From: Natronococcus sp. A-GB7
Lineage (GTDB): Archaea > Halobacteriota > Halobacteria > Halobacteriales > Natrialbaceae
Length of the DNA: 64,000 nucleotides
Assembly (NCBI RefSeq): GCF_029688865.1
Contig: NZ_JARUKV010000005.1
Coordinates: 124,001 to 188,000 of the forward strand
Direction: 5' to 3'
The position numbers and the translations under genes were made by a program. Numbering within the stretch: position 1 is the first letter of the stretch; each line of letters begins with the position of its first letter. The notes below the pieces were generated by a model. The model was not told the DNA's origin. It searched no databases and saw nothing but the letters and a program-made list of their open reading frames with translations. Positions 51,721 through 60,428 of this stretch are shown one piece after another.

Positions 51721-52677
51721 TCACTCGAGGTCGGCGATTCCGGCCAGCTTCTCGCCGGCGGTGACCGACGACTCGCGAGTCAGCGAGTAGATCACGCCCG
51801 AGGTGGTGGCGGTGACCGACTGGCGCTCCTCGAACGTAGCGGGACAGTACAGCGTCCCGAGTTCGTCTCCCTCGGCGACGCGGTCGCCGACCGCCACGTC
51901 CGGTGTGGGTTCGAACAGTCCCGATCGGTCGGCACCGACCCGCCCCCCGTCGTCGTACAGCACCGTCTGTGATGGGGGGTCGGGTGGCTCCGTCCGGAGC
52001 GGTCCGAGCTCGCCCAGGACGTTCTCGATACCGTCGGCGCCCCGTCGGGCCGCCTCGTGGTCGACCTGCCGGCTGTTCGAGAGCTCCGGGACGATCACCG
52101 TCGTTCCCGCCAGCCGCGCGGCCGTTCGCAACGTTCCACGGTACTCCTCGAGCGAACGATCCGGCTTCGGGTCGGTCATGAGGTAGTCGGAACCGAACAC
52201 CGACGCGAGCCGTCGAGAGTCGTGCTCGCCGTTCTGGAAGCGGACGTGCTCGAGCATATCCGCGGTGCCGCTGTGGAGGTCGATAACGACGTCGGCGGCC
52301 TGGATCAGCCCCCAGAGGGAGGTTACCATCCGTTCCTGAAGCGTACCGTCGTCGTTTCCGGGCCACACCCTGTTGAAGTTCGGGTTGACCGCGTCGACGG
52401 CCTGGGGCGTCACGTAGGAGCCGTGATCGAACGCGAGGCTGTTGACCACCGGAACGGCGATCACGGTTCCTGCGAGTTCGGCCTCGAGCAGCCGCTCGTG
52501 GAGCCGACGCAGCGCCGCGGTTCCGTTCAGTTCGATCCCGTGCTGTGCGGCCTGCAGGTACACCGTTGGCCCGGGACCGCCCTCGTAGCGGTGGACGGTC
52601 ACCGAGACGTCCGTTCCCGACGGGAGCCGAGCGAGCGGGCGTTCGCTCACCGAGTGGGAGACGGTCTCGTGTTCCAT
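51721..52677 (-). CDS. Succinylglutamate desuccinylase/aspartoacylase family protein
   Basis: A 318-residue zinc amidohydrolase of the M14-like AstE/ASPA family. Zinc ligands are seen in AAQHGIELNG (His and Glu) and in VIDLHSG (His). The C-terminal part contains a small beta domain (PDVAVGDRVAEGDELGTLYC, 20 residues). It should hydrolyse an N-acyl amino acid or similar amide. I chose ATG 52677. It is divergent from ridA with 121 bp between. Confidence 0.82.
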   Translation of the reverse strand: MEHETVSHSVSERPLARLPSGTDVSVTVHRYEGGPGPTVYLQAAQHGIELNGTAALRRLHERLLEAELAGTVIAVPVVNSLAFDHGSYVTPQAVDAVNPNFNRVWPGNDDGTLQERMVTSLWGLIQAADVVIDLHSGTADMLEHVRFQNGEHDSRRLASVFGSDYLMTDPKPDRSLEEYRGTLRTAARLAGTTVIVPELSNSRQVDHEAARRGADGIENVLGELGPLRTEPPDPPSQTVLYDDGGRVGADRSGLFEPTPDVAVGDRVAEGDELGTLYCPATFEERQSVTATTSGVIYSLTRESSVTAGEKLAGIADLE

Positions 52678-52798
52678 ACCCGATGGAGCCAGCGCCCCCG
52701 CTTGTAACTTTGGTCGCGGCGGCCGTTCTCGCCGCTGAACCACCACGCTCGCGGAGCCGGAGCCGAATTTTAAGACACCCCGACCAGTATGTCGGGGC

Positions 52799-53179
52799 GT
52801 GAAACGAACGATCCACACCGACGACGCACCGGAGGCGGTCGGCGCGTACAGCCAGGCGACGACGAACGGCGACGTCCTGTTTACGGCCGGTCAGCTGCCG
52901 ATGACGGCAGACGGAGAGCTCCTCGACGACGAGTCCGTCGGCGACCAGACCCGACGGTGTCTCGAGAACGTCGAGGCGATCCTCGAGTCCGAAGGCGGCT
53001 CCCTCGAGGACGTCCTCAAGATGACCGTCTTCCTGAACGATATCGACGATTTCGACGAGTTCAACGAGGCCTACAGCGAGTTCTTCGACGAGGAACCCCC
53101 GGCCCGAAGCGCCCTCGAGGTCGGCGAGGTCCCGAAGGGGGCGGCCCTCGAGGTCGAAGCGATCGCGACGGTCGAGTAA
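52799..53179 (+). CDS. ridA: RidA family deaminase
   Basis: A 126-residue RidA/YjgF protein that hydrolyses reactive enamine/imine intermediates. The family features are VGAYSQATTNGDVLFTAGQL, TRRCLENVEAILE, and the catalytic Arg in PPARSALEVGEVPKGAALEV (20 residues). It starts at the GTG at 52799. The final VEAIA matches the family C terminus. Trimeric and cytoplasmic by analogy. Confidence 0.9.
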   Translation: MKRTIHTDDAPEAVGAYSQATTNGDVLFTAGQLPMTADGELLDDESVGDQTRRCLENVEAILESEGGSLEDVLKMTVFLNDIDDFDEFNEAYSEFFDEEPPARSALEVGEVPKGAALEVEAIATVE

Positions 53180-53430
53180 CGCTCTCTCGCAGCTATTTTC
53201 GTCGACGTGTGGCTCACTCGAGAGCCGCGGGTACGGGTTCGTGCGGATCGGGACGCCCCTCGAGACGCATTCTCCGCGCCTCGAGGCGCGACGAACAACA
53301 CGAAACAGAACCTGTTCGGTCCCCAAGAGGATGTGGTTGGAGTCGTCGATCAGCCGACTGCTCGAGACGAAATGGTATCGAAATCGGCCGAGCGGAGGAG
53401 AGGCCGCGGAACGCTCGCTACCGAGTCGCT

Positions 53431-54639
53431 TCAGCGCTCTCGTCGGAGGTAGTCGACGACGGCGGCGGGTTCGGCGTCGAGCCCGCCGCCCTGGGCGAGC
53501 GTCTCGCCCCCGCCGCCGCCTCCGCCGAACTCCGCGGTGACGTCCTCGACGATCCCGCTCGCGTCCGTCTCGCCGGTCGTCGCCGCCACGACGAATGCGC
53601 TTCCGTCGACGCCCGTCAGCACGATGACGTCGCTGACTCGTCCGACGCTCTCCTGGGCCCGTTCGGACGCGTCGTTCGGACCGATTCCGTCGACGCCGAC
53701 GGTGCCGACGACCCACTCCTGGCCGTCCCGCGCGACCGCGTCGTCGGCGAGGGTCTCGAGCCGGTTCTCGAGCAGCCGTTCTCGAAGCCCGTCGAGCTCG
53801 GCCTCCAGTTCGGCGTTGCGTTCGGCGACGGCGCTCGCCCGCTCGGGCAGTTCCTCGACGCTGGTATCGAGGGCCCGCGCGGCCCGCTTCGTTGCCCGCG
53901 TGCGATCAGTCTCGGCCCGGATCGCGGCCGGCCCGACCGCGTACTCGACGCGGACGAGGTCCGCGCCGGGGTTCGAGATATCCAGCACCGCGATCGGACC
54001 GATCTCGATCGTGTTTCGGACGTGGGTGCCGCCACAGGCCGCGATATCCCAGTCCTCGATCTCGACGATCCGAACGGTGTCGGCCCGCTCGGCCTCAGGA
54101 GTGAGGTTGAAGACGATCTCGTCGTCCGCCCTGGCCCGTTCGATGTCCATCTCCCGCCAGGTTACCTGCCGGGAGTCCCAGACCGCCTCGGCGAGCAGCC
54201 GCTCGAGCGAGAGGGCGTCGATCGCCTCGGGCTCGCTCGTCTTAAAATCGATCCGACACTTCTCGGTTCCGATGTCGAACCCGCCGTAGCCGTGGTCCTC
54301 GAGCAGCCGCCTGCCGGCGCCGTACAGCAGGTGACTGGCGGTGTGAGCCCGCATACAGTAGGTGCGAAACTCCTCGTCGATCGAGCCGACGACCGACTCG
54401 CCGGGTTCGAAGTCGGGGGCCGACGCCAGCGTGTGGACGACCTCGCCGTCACGGGTCTGGACGTCAGTCACCTCGGCGTCCCCGATGGTTCCCGCGTCGG
54501 CCGGCTGGCCGCCGCCCTCGGGGTAGAAGTACGTCTCCTCGAGTCTGACGTCGGTTCCGTCGACTGCTCGTACCCTCGTCTCGAACTCCGTTACGTAGGG
54601 CTCCGCGGCGGCGCGGCTCCCGGTGGCGTCCGGTGTCAT
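53431..54639 (-). CDS. Alanyl-tRNA editing protein, AlaX-L type
   Basis: A 402-residue stand-alone editing factor that removes mischarged Ser or Gly from tRNA-Ala. It has the N-terminal beta barrel (YFYPEGGGQPADAGTIGD), the zinc motifs HTASH and CGGTH, a coiled coil (about 250-300), and a C-terminal DHHA1-type domain with GGGGGGETLAQGGG. This length and the DHHA1 domain mark the large AlaX type. I use ATG 54639. It is divergent from the folCP gene. Confidence 0.9.
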   Translation of the reverse strand: MTPDATGSRAAAEPYVTEFETRVRAVDGTDVRLEETYFYPEGGGQPADAGTIGDAEVTDVQTRDGEVVHTLASAPDFEPGESVVGSIDEEFRTYCMRAHTASHLLYGAGRRLLEDHGYGGFDIGTEKCRIDFKTSEPEAIDALSLERLLAEAVWDSRQVTWREMDIERARADDEIVFNLTPEAERADTVRIVEIEDWDIAACGGTHVRNTIEIGPIAVLDISNPGADLVRVEYAVGPAAIRAETDRTRATKRAARALDTSVEELPERASAVAERNAELEAELDGLRERLLENRLETLADDAVARDGQEWVVGTVGVDGIGPNDASERAQESVGRVSDVIVLTGVDGSAFVVAATTGETDASGIVEDVTAEFGGGGGGGETLAQGGGLDAEPAAVVDYLRRER

Positions 54640-54722
54640 CGTCACGAGCATCGGCGCGCGCAGTCATAACCGTGCGGGGCGGTGTCAGTACTTTCATAAT
54701 GGCGCCCGGCACCACGGTTGGT

Positions 54723-57140
54723 ATGGAGTACCACGAGTCGGTCGACTACCTCGAGTCGCTGCAACGACGGCGACCGAAACTCGGGACGGAGACGACCGCG
54801 ACGCTACTCTCGGAGCTCGGCCGACCGCACGAGGAGATCGACTGCGTCCAGATCGCGGGATCGAACGGAAAGGGGAGCACGGCGCGGATGCTCGAGCAAG
54901 TGCTCCGCGAGGACGGCCACGACGTCGGGCTCTACACCTCGCCGGACCTCGACGACGTGCGCGAGCGGATCCTCGTCGACGGGCGGAAGATTCCGAAGGA
55001 GCGAGTCTGCTCGTTCGTCGACGAGATCGAGAATGCGGTCGAACGGCTCCGAGAGGACGGGGACGCGCCGACGTACTTCGAGGTGCTCACGGCGCTTGCG
55101 CTCTCACACTTCGCCGCCGAGTCGGTCGACGTCGCCGTCCTCGAGGTCGGGATCGGCGGGCGCTACGACGCGACGAGCGCGGTCGATCCGATCGCAAGCG
55201 CGGTCACCAGCGTCAGCCTGGAGCATACGGACCTCCTCGGCGAGACGATCGAGGAGATCGCCCGGGACAAGGCCCAGGTCGCGCCCGCCGACGCGCCGCT
55301 GGTCACCGGCGCCGACGGGGCGGCCCTCGAGGCGATCCGGACGGAGACGGACGCGATCTCGGTCGGCGGCGACGGTGCGGACGTGGTCGCGACCGAACAC
55401 GGGCTGGACTCGCCCGTCGAGAGCGCGATCTCGATAACGGCGCCGGAGTGGTCGGTCGAGACGAACCTCCCGCTTCCCGGCACCCACCAGGCGACCAACG
55501 CCGGCGTCGCGGCGGTGCTGGCCGACCAGCTCGCGTCGGTCGACCCCGAGATGATCGCACGCGGGCTCCGCAAGGCTCACTGGCCCGGCCGCTTCGAGGT
55601 CGTCTCGAGGGCGCCGATCGCGGTGTTAGACGGCGCGCACAACCCTGGCGCCTGCGCGACGCTGGCGGATCTCCTCGAGCGCTACGCGTACGACGAGCTC
55701 CACCTGGTCTTCGGCGCGATGACCGAGAAGGACCACGAGGGGATGGTCGAGGCCCTTCCCGACCCCGACTCGGTCTTTCTCTGCCAGCCCAACGTCCCGC
55801 GAGCCGAGTCGCTCTCGGTTCTCGCCGATGCCTTCGAGGGACGGGCGGGTCGGATCGACCGCTCGGGGTCGGTCCTCGAGGCGACCGAGCGTGCGCTCTC
55901 GCGGGCCGACGAGGACGACATCGTGCTCGTCACCGGCTCGCTGTACGCGGTCGCCGAGGCGCGCGATCGGTGGTCCCGACTCCAGATCCCCAAACGGACG
56001 GAGACGGAGTCAGAGGCCCGATCGGTTCTTCGGGGAATGGGCCTCGAGGAATCGACCGTAGCGACAACCGCCGAACGGGCCGTCAGCCGAACGGTCAAGA
56101 CGTACCTGCGGGGACCCCAGGCCGATCGAATCCACGGGGTGTTCGAGGCGATCGGCGGGAGCTGTACGCTCTCGCCGACCGAGACTTCCACCCGTCGGGT
56201 AACGACGGTGCTCTCGGGAACGTACGCCCAGTTTCGGGAGCTGATCGACGAACTCGAGGACGACGAACTCGGGCTGGCTCACGTCTCGAGTCAGCTCCGG
56301 CGGATCGTCGACAACGCCGACCGTAGGAGAGACGGCGGACCGCTTCCCTGGGACCGGGAAACCGCTGTTATGGGCGTCCTGAACGTCACCCCCGACAGCT
56401 TCCACGACGGCGGGGAGTACGACGCCCTCGAGGACGCCGTCGCTCGCGCGAAGGCGATGGTCGAGGCGGGCGCCGACGTCGTCGACGTCGGCGGCGAGTC
56501 GACGCGGCCGGGCGCCGACCCCGTCCCCGTCGCCGAGGAGATCGACCGCGTCGTCCCCGTGATCGAAGCGCTCGCCGACCTCGAGGTTCCCGTCTCGGTC
56601 GACACGCGGAAGGCCGACGTCGCCGACGCGGCCCTCGAGGCGGGCGCCGAGATCGTCAACGACGTCTCCGGGCTCGAGGACCCCGAGATGCGGTTCATCG
56701 CCGCCGACCACGACGCCACCCTCGTCGTCACGCACAGCCTGGACACGCCTGTCGACCCCGATCGGGACGTCGCCTACGACGACGTCGTCGAGGAGGTCGT
56801 CTACGACCTCCAGGAGACGGTCCTACTGGCCGAGCGGGCCGGCCTCGATCGCGATCGGATCGTCGTCGATCCCGGGTTCGGGTTCGGCAAGAACCCAACA
56901 GAGTGCTTCGAGTTACTCTCCCGACTGGACGAGTTTCGGGCGCTCGGCTGTCCGGTGATGGTCGGTCACTCTCGCAAATCGATGTTCGAACGGATCGGCT
57001 GCGAGCCCGGGGATCGCCTCCCGCCGACGGTCGCGGTCACGACGATGGCGGCCGAGCGCGGCGCCGACGTCGTCCGCGTTCACGACGTCGCCGAGAGCGA
57101 CGCCGCGATTCGGACCGTTCGGGCGACCGACGGCCGGTAA
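54723..57140 (+). CDS. folCP: Bifunctional folylpolyglutamate synthase / dihydropteroate synthase
   Basis: An 805-residue fusion. Residues 1 to about 430 are a Mur-ligase-like FolC with the ATP loop AGSNGKGSTARML (45-57), HTDLLGETIEEIA and DGAHNPGA. From about 540 on is a dihydropteroate synthase with MGVLNVTPDSFHDGG (550-564), GGESTRPGA, and VMVGHSRKSMF. A segment of about 100 residues links them. It catalyses pterin-pABA condensation and glutamylation. The fusion is known in haloarchaea. ATG 54723 is the natural start. Confidence 0.93.
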   Translation: MEYHESVDYLESLQRRRPKLGTETTATLLSELGRPHEEIDCVQIAGSNGKGSTARMLEQVLREDGHDVGLYTSPDLDDVRERILVDGRKIPKERVCSFVDEIENAVERLREDGDAPTYFEVLTALALSHFAAESVDVAVLEVGIGGRYDATSAVDPIASAVTSVSLEHTDLLGETIEEIARDKAQVAPADAPLVTGADGAALEAIRTETDAISVGGDGADVVATEHGLDSPVESAISITAPEWSVETNLPLPGTHQATNAGVAAVLADQLASVDPEMIARGLRKAHWPGRFEVVSRAPIAVLDGAHNPGACATLADLLERYAYDELHLVFGAMTEKDHEGMVEALPDPDSVFLCQPNVPRAESLSVLADAFEGRAGRIDRSGSVLEATERALSRADEDDIVLVTGSLYAVAEARDRWSRLQIPKRTETESEARSVLRGMGLEESTVATTAERAVSRTVKTYLRGPQADRIHGVFEAIGGSCTLSPTETSTRRVTTVLSGTYAQFRELIDELEDDELGLAHVSSQLRRIVDNADRRRDGGPLPWDRETAVMGVLNVTPDSFHDGGEYDALEDAVARAKAMVEAGADVVDVGGESTRPGADPVPVAEEIDRVVPVIEALADLEVPVSVDTRKADVADAALEAGAEIVNDVSGLEDPEMRFIAADHDATLVVTHSLDTPVDPDRDVAYDDVVEEVVYDLQETVLLAERAGLDRDRIVVDPGFGFGKNPTECFELLSRLDEFRALGCPVMVGHSRKSMFERIGCEPGDRLPPTVAVTTMAAERGADVVRVHDVAESDAAIRTVRATDGR

Positions 57141-57183
57141 TTTCGGTCGCTCTCGGACGGAGTGGCCTGGGGACCGACGACGA

Positions 57184-57203
57184 ATAGCTTATGGGACTCC
57201 CAT
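57184..57203 (+). promoter_or_regulatory. TATA-like box and 13-bp palindrome ATGGGACTCCCAT
   Basis: TAGCTT and the perfect palindrome ATGGGACTCCCAT (57191-57203) lie 27 bp before the ATG at 57218. The 11 bases ATGGGACTCCC recur at 40311-40301 (minus) at the same distance from a start codon. It likely covers the transcription start area and may be a control site. Confidence 0.5.
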
Positions 57204-57217
57204 GAGCAGTGTGTGAC

Positions 57218-57301
57218 ATGACCACTCGACTCATCAGCGACGGTTCTTCGAGCAGCCGCGTCGTCCACGAACGCCCTCCCCACGATCGGTCCGACCGCTG
57301 A
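57218..57301 (+). CDS. Possible 27-residue leader peptide or micro-protein
   Basis: A frame of 27 codons starting ATG 57218, rich in Ser and Arg (MTTRLISDGSSSS at its start), ending 3 bp before the next gene. Its support is the promoter motif placed as for a leaderless gene and the tight spacing. It could be translated and couple to the downstream regulator. It may also be an untranslated leader. Confidence 0.3.
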   Translation: MTTRLISDGSSSSRVVHERPPHDRSDR

Positions 57302-57304
57302 GCG

Positions 57305-57964
57305 ATGTCGATCACAGTCAAAGCGTACGCGGAACACGAGCACCTCGCGCTGGTGCCGACGTTGCGACGAGCGGACGACCTCGAGATCAAGGTCCTCACG
57401 CAGGCCAACACCGACCCGGGATCGCACGTCTTTCCGTTTCTCATCGAGTACGCTGACGTCGGCGACCTCGAGACGTTTCTCGAGGCGGATCCGACCGTCG
57501 ACGACTACCACCTCGTCGACGAGGGCGAGGACACCCACATCTACTACATCGAGCACTCGGCGGAGACGAAGCTCCTGAGCCCCGTCGTCACGCAGGTAAA
57601 CGGGTTCATGTCCTGCGCCGAGACGAAGTGCCGGGGCTGGTTCGTCACCCTCCACCTCCCCGACCGGGAGGCCCTGACCACGATCTGGGAGTACTCCGAG
57701 GAGGACGACGTGAGCTTCGACATCGTCGAGGTGTACGGCCGGGCTCGCAACGAGACCGGCGTCGCCTACGGACTGACCGAGGAACAGGTCGAGGCGCTGA
57801 CGGTGGCCTACGACTGTGGCTACTTCTGCGAGCCTCGAGAGATGGCCCTGAGCGACATCGCCGACGAGATCGGGCTCTCCTCGACGGCCATGAGCGGTCG
57901 GCTCCGACGCGGGATGCGAAACCTGATCTCCGCCGCGCTGATGGACGGCGAGGACCTCGAGTAG
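57305..57964 (+). CDS. HTH_10 bacterioopsin-activator-type regulator
   Basis: A 219-residue regulator. The N-terminal 150 residues are a Bat-like domain of unknown ligand with a Cys pair (MSCAETKCRG). The C-terminal HTH_10 reads LTEEQVEALTVAYDCGYFCE, then DIADEIGLSSTAMSGRLRRG. It should act as a DNA-binding regulator. It starts 3 bp after the micro-frame, at ATG 57305. The target genes are unknown. Confidence 0.85.
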   Translation: MSITVKAYAEHEHLALVPTLRRADDLEIKVLTQANTDPGSHVFPFLIEYADVGDLETFLEADPTVDDYHLVDEGEDTHIYYIEHSAETKLLSPVVTQVNGFMSCAETKCRGWFVTLHLPDREALTTIWEYSEEDDVSFDIVEVYGRARNETGVAYGLTEEQVEALTVAYDCGYFCEPREMALSDIADEIGLSSTAMSGRLRRGMRNLISAALMDGEDLE

Positions 57965-58001
57965 GCTCTCCGACACGCAGTTGCGAAACGGGGGCGAGCG
58001 A

Positions 58002-58724
58002 CTACTCGCTCGAGTCGACGATCTCGTTTCGCAGCGTGCCGACGCCCTCGTAGGTGATCTCGACGGTGTCGCCGGGCTCGACCAGCCCCGGGTTCGCGGG
58101 GCTGCCGAACGCGACGACGTCGCCGGGGCGGAACGTAAAGCGCTTCGAGAGGTAGGAGACGATCTCGTAGGGGTCGAACAGCATGAGCTCCGTGTTCGCG
58201 TCCTGGCGTCGCTCGTCACCGATGTCGGTGTGCATGTCGATCCCCCGCGGGTCGAGATCCGTCTCGAGCCACGGTCCGAGCGGACCGGAGCCGTCGAAGG
58301 CCTTTCGCGCCGTGCGGCCCTGCTGGTCGAGCGCGTCGACGTCGTTCATGATGGTGTAGCCACGGACGACGTCGGGGACCTCCTCCTCGGAGACGTCGTG
58401 ACAGCGCTCGTCGATGACCGCGGCGAGCTCGCCGGCGTAGGTCAGCTCCTCGGTGAACTCGGGGTACTCGATGGGGTCCTCGTGGGCCAAAAGCGACGCC
58501 GGCGGCTTGATGAAGAAGTCGGGCTCCTCAGGGCGCTCGTACTCCATCTGGTCGAGGGTTTCGGCGTAGTTGCGTCCGACGCAGTACATCGCCGATGGGT
58601 CGCAGGGCGGGAGGAGGTCGCCGTCGACGCCGACCTCGTACTCGGCGCCGTCGGCGCGAACGACGCCGTCCTCGTACTCGCCGGTTACCGGTCCGTCCGA
58701 TGTGTCGATCCGTGCAAGTCGCAT
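58002..58724 (-). CDS. Fumarylacetoacetate hydrolase (FAH) family protein
   Basis: A 240-residue FAH-fold enzyme. Metal-ligand regions are YAGELAAVID (Glu) and the GYTIMNDVDALDQQ stretch (Asp). The start of the fold is YCVGRNYAETLDQM; the end has FRPGDVVAFGSPANPG. Members cleave carbon-carbon bonds in aromatic breakdown or act as oxaloacetate decarboxylases. The ATG at 58724 gives a normal N terminus. Confidence 0.88.
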   Translation of the reverse strand: MRLARIDTSDGPVTGEYEDGVVRADGAEYEVGVDGDLLPPCDPSAMYCVGRNYAETLDQMEYERPEEPDFFIKPPASLLAHEDPIEYPEFTEELTYAGELAAVIDERCHDVSEEEVPDVVRGYTIMNDVDALDQQGRTARKAFDGSGPLGPWLETDLDPRGIDMHTDIGDERRQDANTELMLFDPYEIVSYLSKRFTFRPGDVVAFGSPANPGLVEPGDTVEITYEGVGTLRNEIVDSSE

Positions 58725-58830
58725 TGTCGGCGGTCTCGCGTCCAGCCGCGTAGCTCTACCGGTTTGGATTCGGACGTGTCGGCTCGGGCCGTGTTACGCT
58801 TTTCCCGCTGCTCGTCGGAGCACGCTTCGC

Positions 58831-59718
58831 ATGAGCGAGTACGACACCGACGTGTTGGTCTCGGCCGACTGGGTCGAAGACCACCTCGAGGAGTTCCAGG
58901 CCGACGATCCCGACTACCGTCTCGTGGAAGTGAACAGCCCCGAGTCGCCCGACGAGGGCGACTTCCCCTCGAGGTACGACGAGGGCCACGTTCCGGGCGC
59001 GATCGGGATGCAGTGGGACGAGGACCTCTCCGATCAGGACCAGCGGGACATCCTCAAGAAGGAGGACTTCGAGCAGGTCGTCGGCGACCGTGGCATCAGC
59101 GAGGAGTCGACGGTCGTCTTCTACGGCAACGGCTGGATCCCCAACTGGTTCGCGCTGTTCGCCTACTGGGAGTTCAAGTACTACGGCCACGAGGACGCCC
59201 GGGTCCTCGACGGCGGGAAGGACTACTGGGTCAACGAGGACTACCCGCTGACCGACGAGGAGCCCGACTTCGACGCCGTCGAGTACACTGCGAAGGGGCC
59301 CTTCGAGAGCATTCGTGCCTACCAGGACGACGTCGACAAGGCCCGCGAGGCCGGCATCCCGATGGTCGACGTCCGCTCGCCCGAGGAGTTCTCCGGTGAG
59401 ATCATCGCCCCCGAGGGACTCCGCGAGACGGCCCAGCGCGGCGGGCACATCCCCGGCGCCTCGAACGTTCCGGTGAAGACGAACCTGCGCGACGATGGCC
59501 GATTCAAGGGGCCCGACGAACTCGAGGAGCTGTACGCCGATTCGGGGATCGACGGCGACGAGACGGTCGTCACCTACTGCCGGGTCGGCGAGCGCTCGGC
59601 GATCGCCTGGTTCGCCCTGCACGAGCTGCTCGGCTATGAGGACGTGCACAACTACGACGGCTCCTGGACCGAGTGGGGGAATTTGATTCGGGCGCCGATA
59701 GAGAAGGGGGAGAACTGA
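58831..59718 (+). CDS. Two-domain rhodanese (sulfurtransferase)
   Basis: A 295-residue thiosulfate/3-mercaptopyruvate sulfurtransferase. The N-terminal rhodanese domain lacks the active Cys (YGNGW at 99-103). The C-terminal domain has it, Cys250 in TYCRVGERSA. Thiosulfate is favoured by the CRxGxR pattern. Cytoplasmic; likely sulfur transfer or cyanide detoxification. The last codons and stop form the first arm of a hairpin. Confidence 0.9.
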   Translation: MSEYDTDVLVSADWVEDHLEEFQADDPDYRLVEVNSPESPDEGDFPSRYDEGHVPGAIGMQWDEDLSDQDQRDILKKEDFEQVVGDRGISEESTVVFYGNGWIPNWFALFAYWEFKYYGHEDARVLDGGKDYWVNEDYPLTDEEPDFDAVEYTAKGPFESIRAYQDDVDKAREAGIPMVDVRSPEEFSGEIIAPEGLRETAQRGGHIPGASNVPVKTNLRDDGRFKGPDELEELYADSGIDGDETVVTYCRVGERSAIAWFALHELLGYEDVHNYDGSWTEWGNLIRAPIEKGEN

Positions 59719-59940
59719 GCAGCGCGAAGTTCTCCCAAAGGCGAGCGGGGAGCGAAAGCGACCCGCGAGAAAGGCGAGGGTGAGTGAGTGTAACGAATGA
59801 ACCCTCAGAAAAGCGAGCGGGGAACGAACGTGACCCGCGAGCAGGGGGAGAACGACTGAGCGAAGCGAAATGCTCCTGGAAAGCGAGTGGGGAACGGACG
59901 TGACCCGCGAGCGGGGGAGCACTTCCCCTCGAGAGCGGGA
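59701..59940 (+). repeat. Three ~70-bp tandem repeats downstream of the rhodanese gene
   Basis: A degenerate unit recurs with its conserved core at 59737-59769, 59809-59841 and 59879-59911 (periods 72 and 70). The core is close to AAGCGAGCGGGGAACGAACG followed by TGACCCGCGAG. Between cores are variable segments that fold as hairpins in at least three units. The rest of the gap 59941-60107 has no gene. Confidence 0.7.
59708..59736 (+). terminator. Nine-bp hairpin over the rhodanese stop codon
   Basis: GGGAGAACT (59708-59716) pairs perfectly with AGTTCTCCC (59728-59736) across an 11-base loop. The stop codon is at 59716-59718. No long T-run follows, so it may act as an RNA stability or processing element instead of a classical terminator. 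Confidence 0.45.
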
Positions 59941-60107
59941 CCGACGCGCGGACGTCGCCCCACTCGGTCCTCGAGTGGGGCGTGAGAACTGCGCGAATTC
60001 GGCTCTGTGGGCCGCTGAGGCGGGTTCGTTGTTCGAGACTGCTACCGGCGACTCGAGCACCCCTCGCTCGAGCACCGGCTGGGCGCAACGAGTCGGCTAC
60101 ACCGGGA

Positions 60108-60368
60108 CTACTCGGTGGGTTCGTCGTCGACTTCCCACTCGAGCGTGACGGTGATCTCCTCGCGGTCGCCCCCGAGCATCGGCGAGCGTTCCTCGACCTC
60201 GATCCCGTACTCGAGCGTCGAGGAGGGGGTCAGCGCCAGCGTCTTGTTGCCGACCTGGACGTCGATCGGGCCCGCTCCCTGTCCGCGGATCTCTCGGGCG
60301 AGGTCCTGTAGCAGGTCGGCTGCTTCGTCGCGCGAGACGTCCTCCTCGTAGTCCGTCTTCTCTGCCAT
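60108..60368 (-). CDS. amphi-Trp domain protein
   Basis: An 86-residue protein of the haloarchaeal amphi-Trp family: EDVSRDEAADLLQDLAREIR, then a beta region ending TVTLEWEVDDEP with the characteristic Trp. It is probably a small DNA- or protein-associated factor; the function is not established. Cytoplasmic. Confidence 0.82.
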   Translation of the reverse strand: MAEKTDYEEDVSRDEAADLLQDLAREIRGQGAGPIDVQVGNKTLALTPSSTLEYGIEVEERSPMLGGDREEITVTLEWEVDDEPTE

Positions 60369-60428
60369 GTACGTGTACCCACCGTGCGAACGGATATACG
60401 TTGGCGACGAAGTGGCAGGCTCGCTATT

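Noticed and set aside
59737-59911. Short repeats considered as a CRISPR array
   Set aside because: Only three degenerate units; the intervening parts are hairpins and not unique spacers; no cas genes.
58756-60075. 439-codon minus-strand frame over the rhodanese gene and the repeats
   Set aside because: It is the antisense shadow of the rhodanese gene joined to translated repeats; no recognisable domain.
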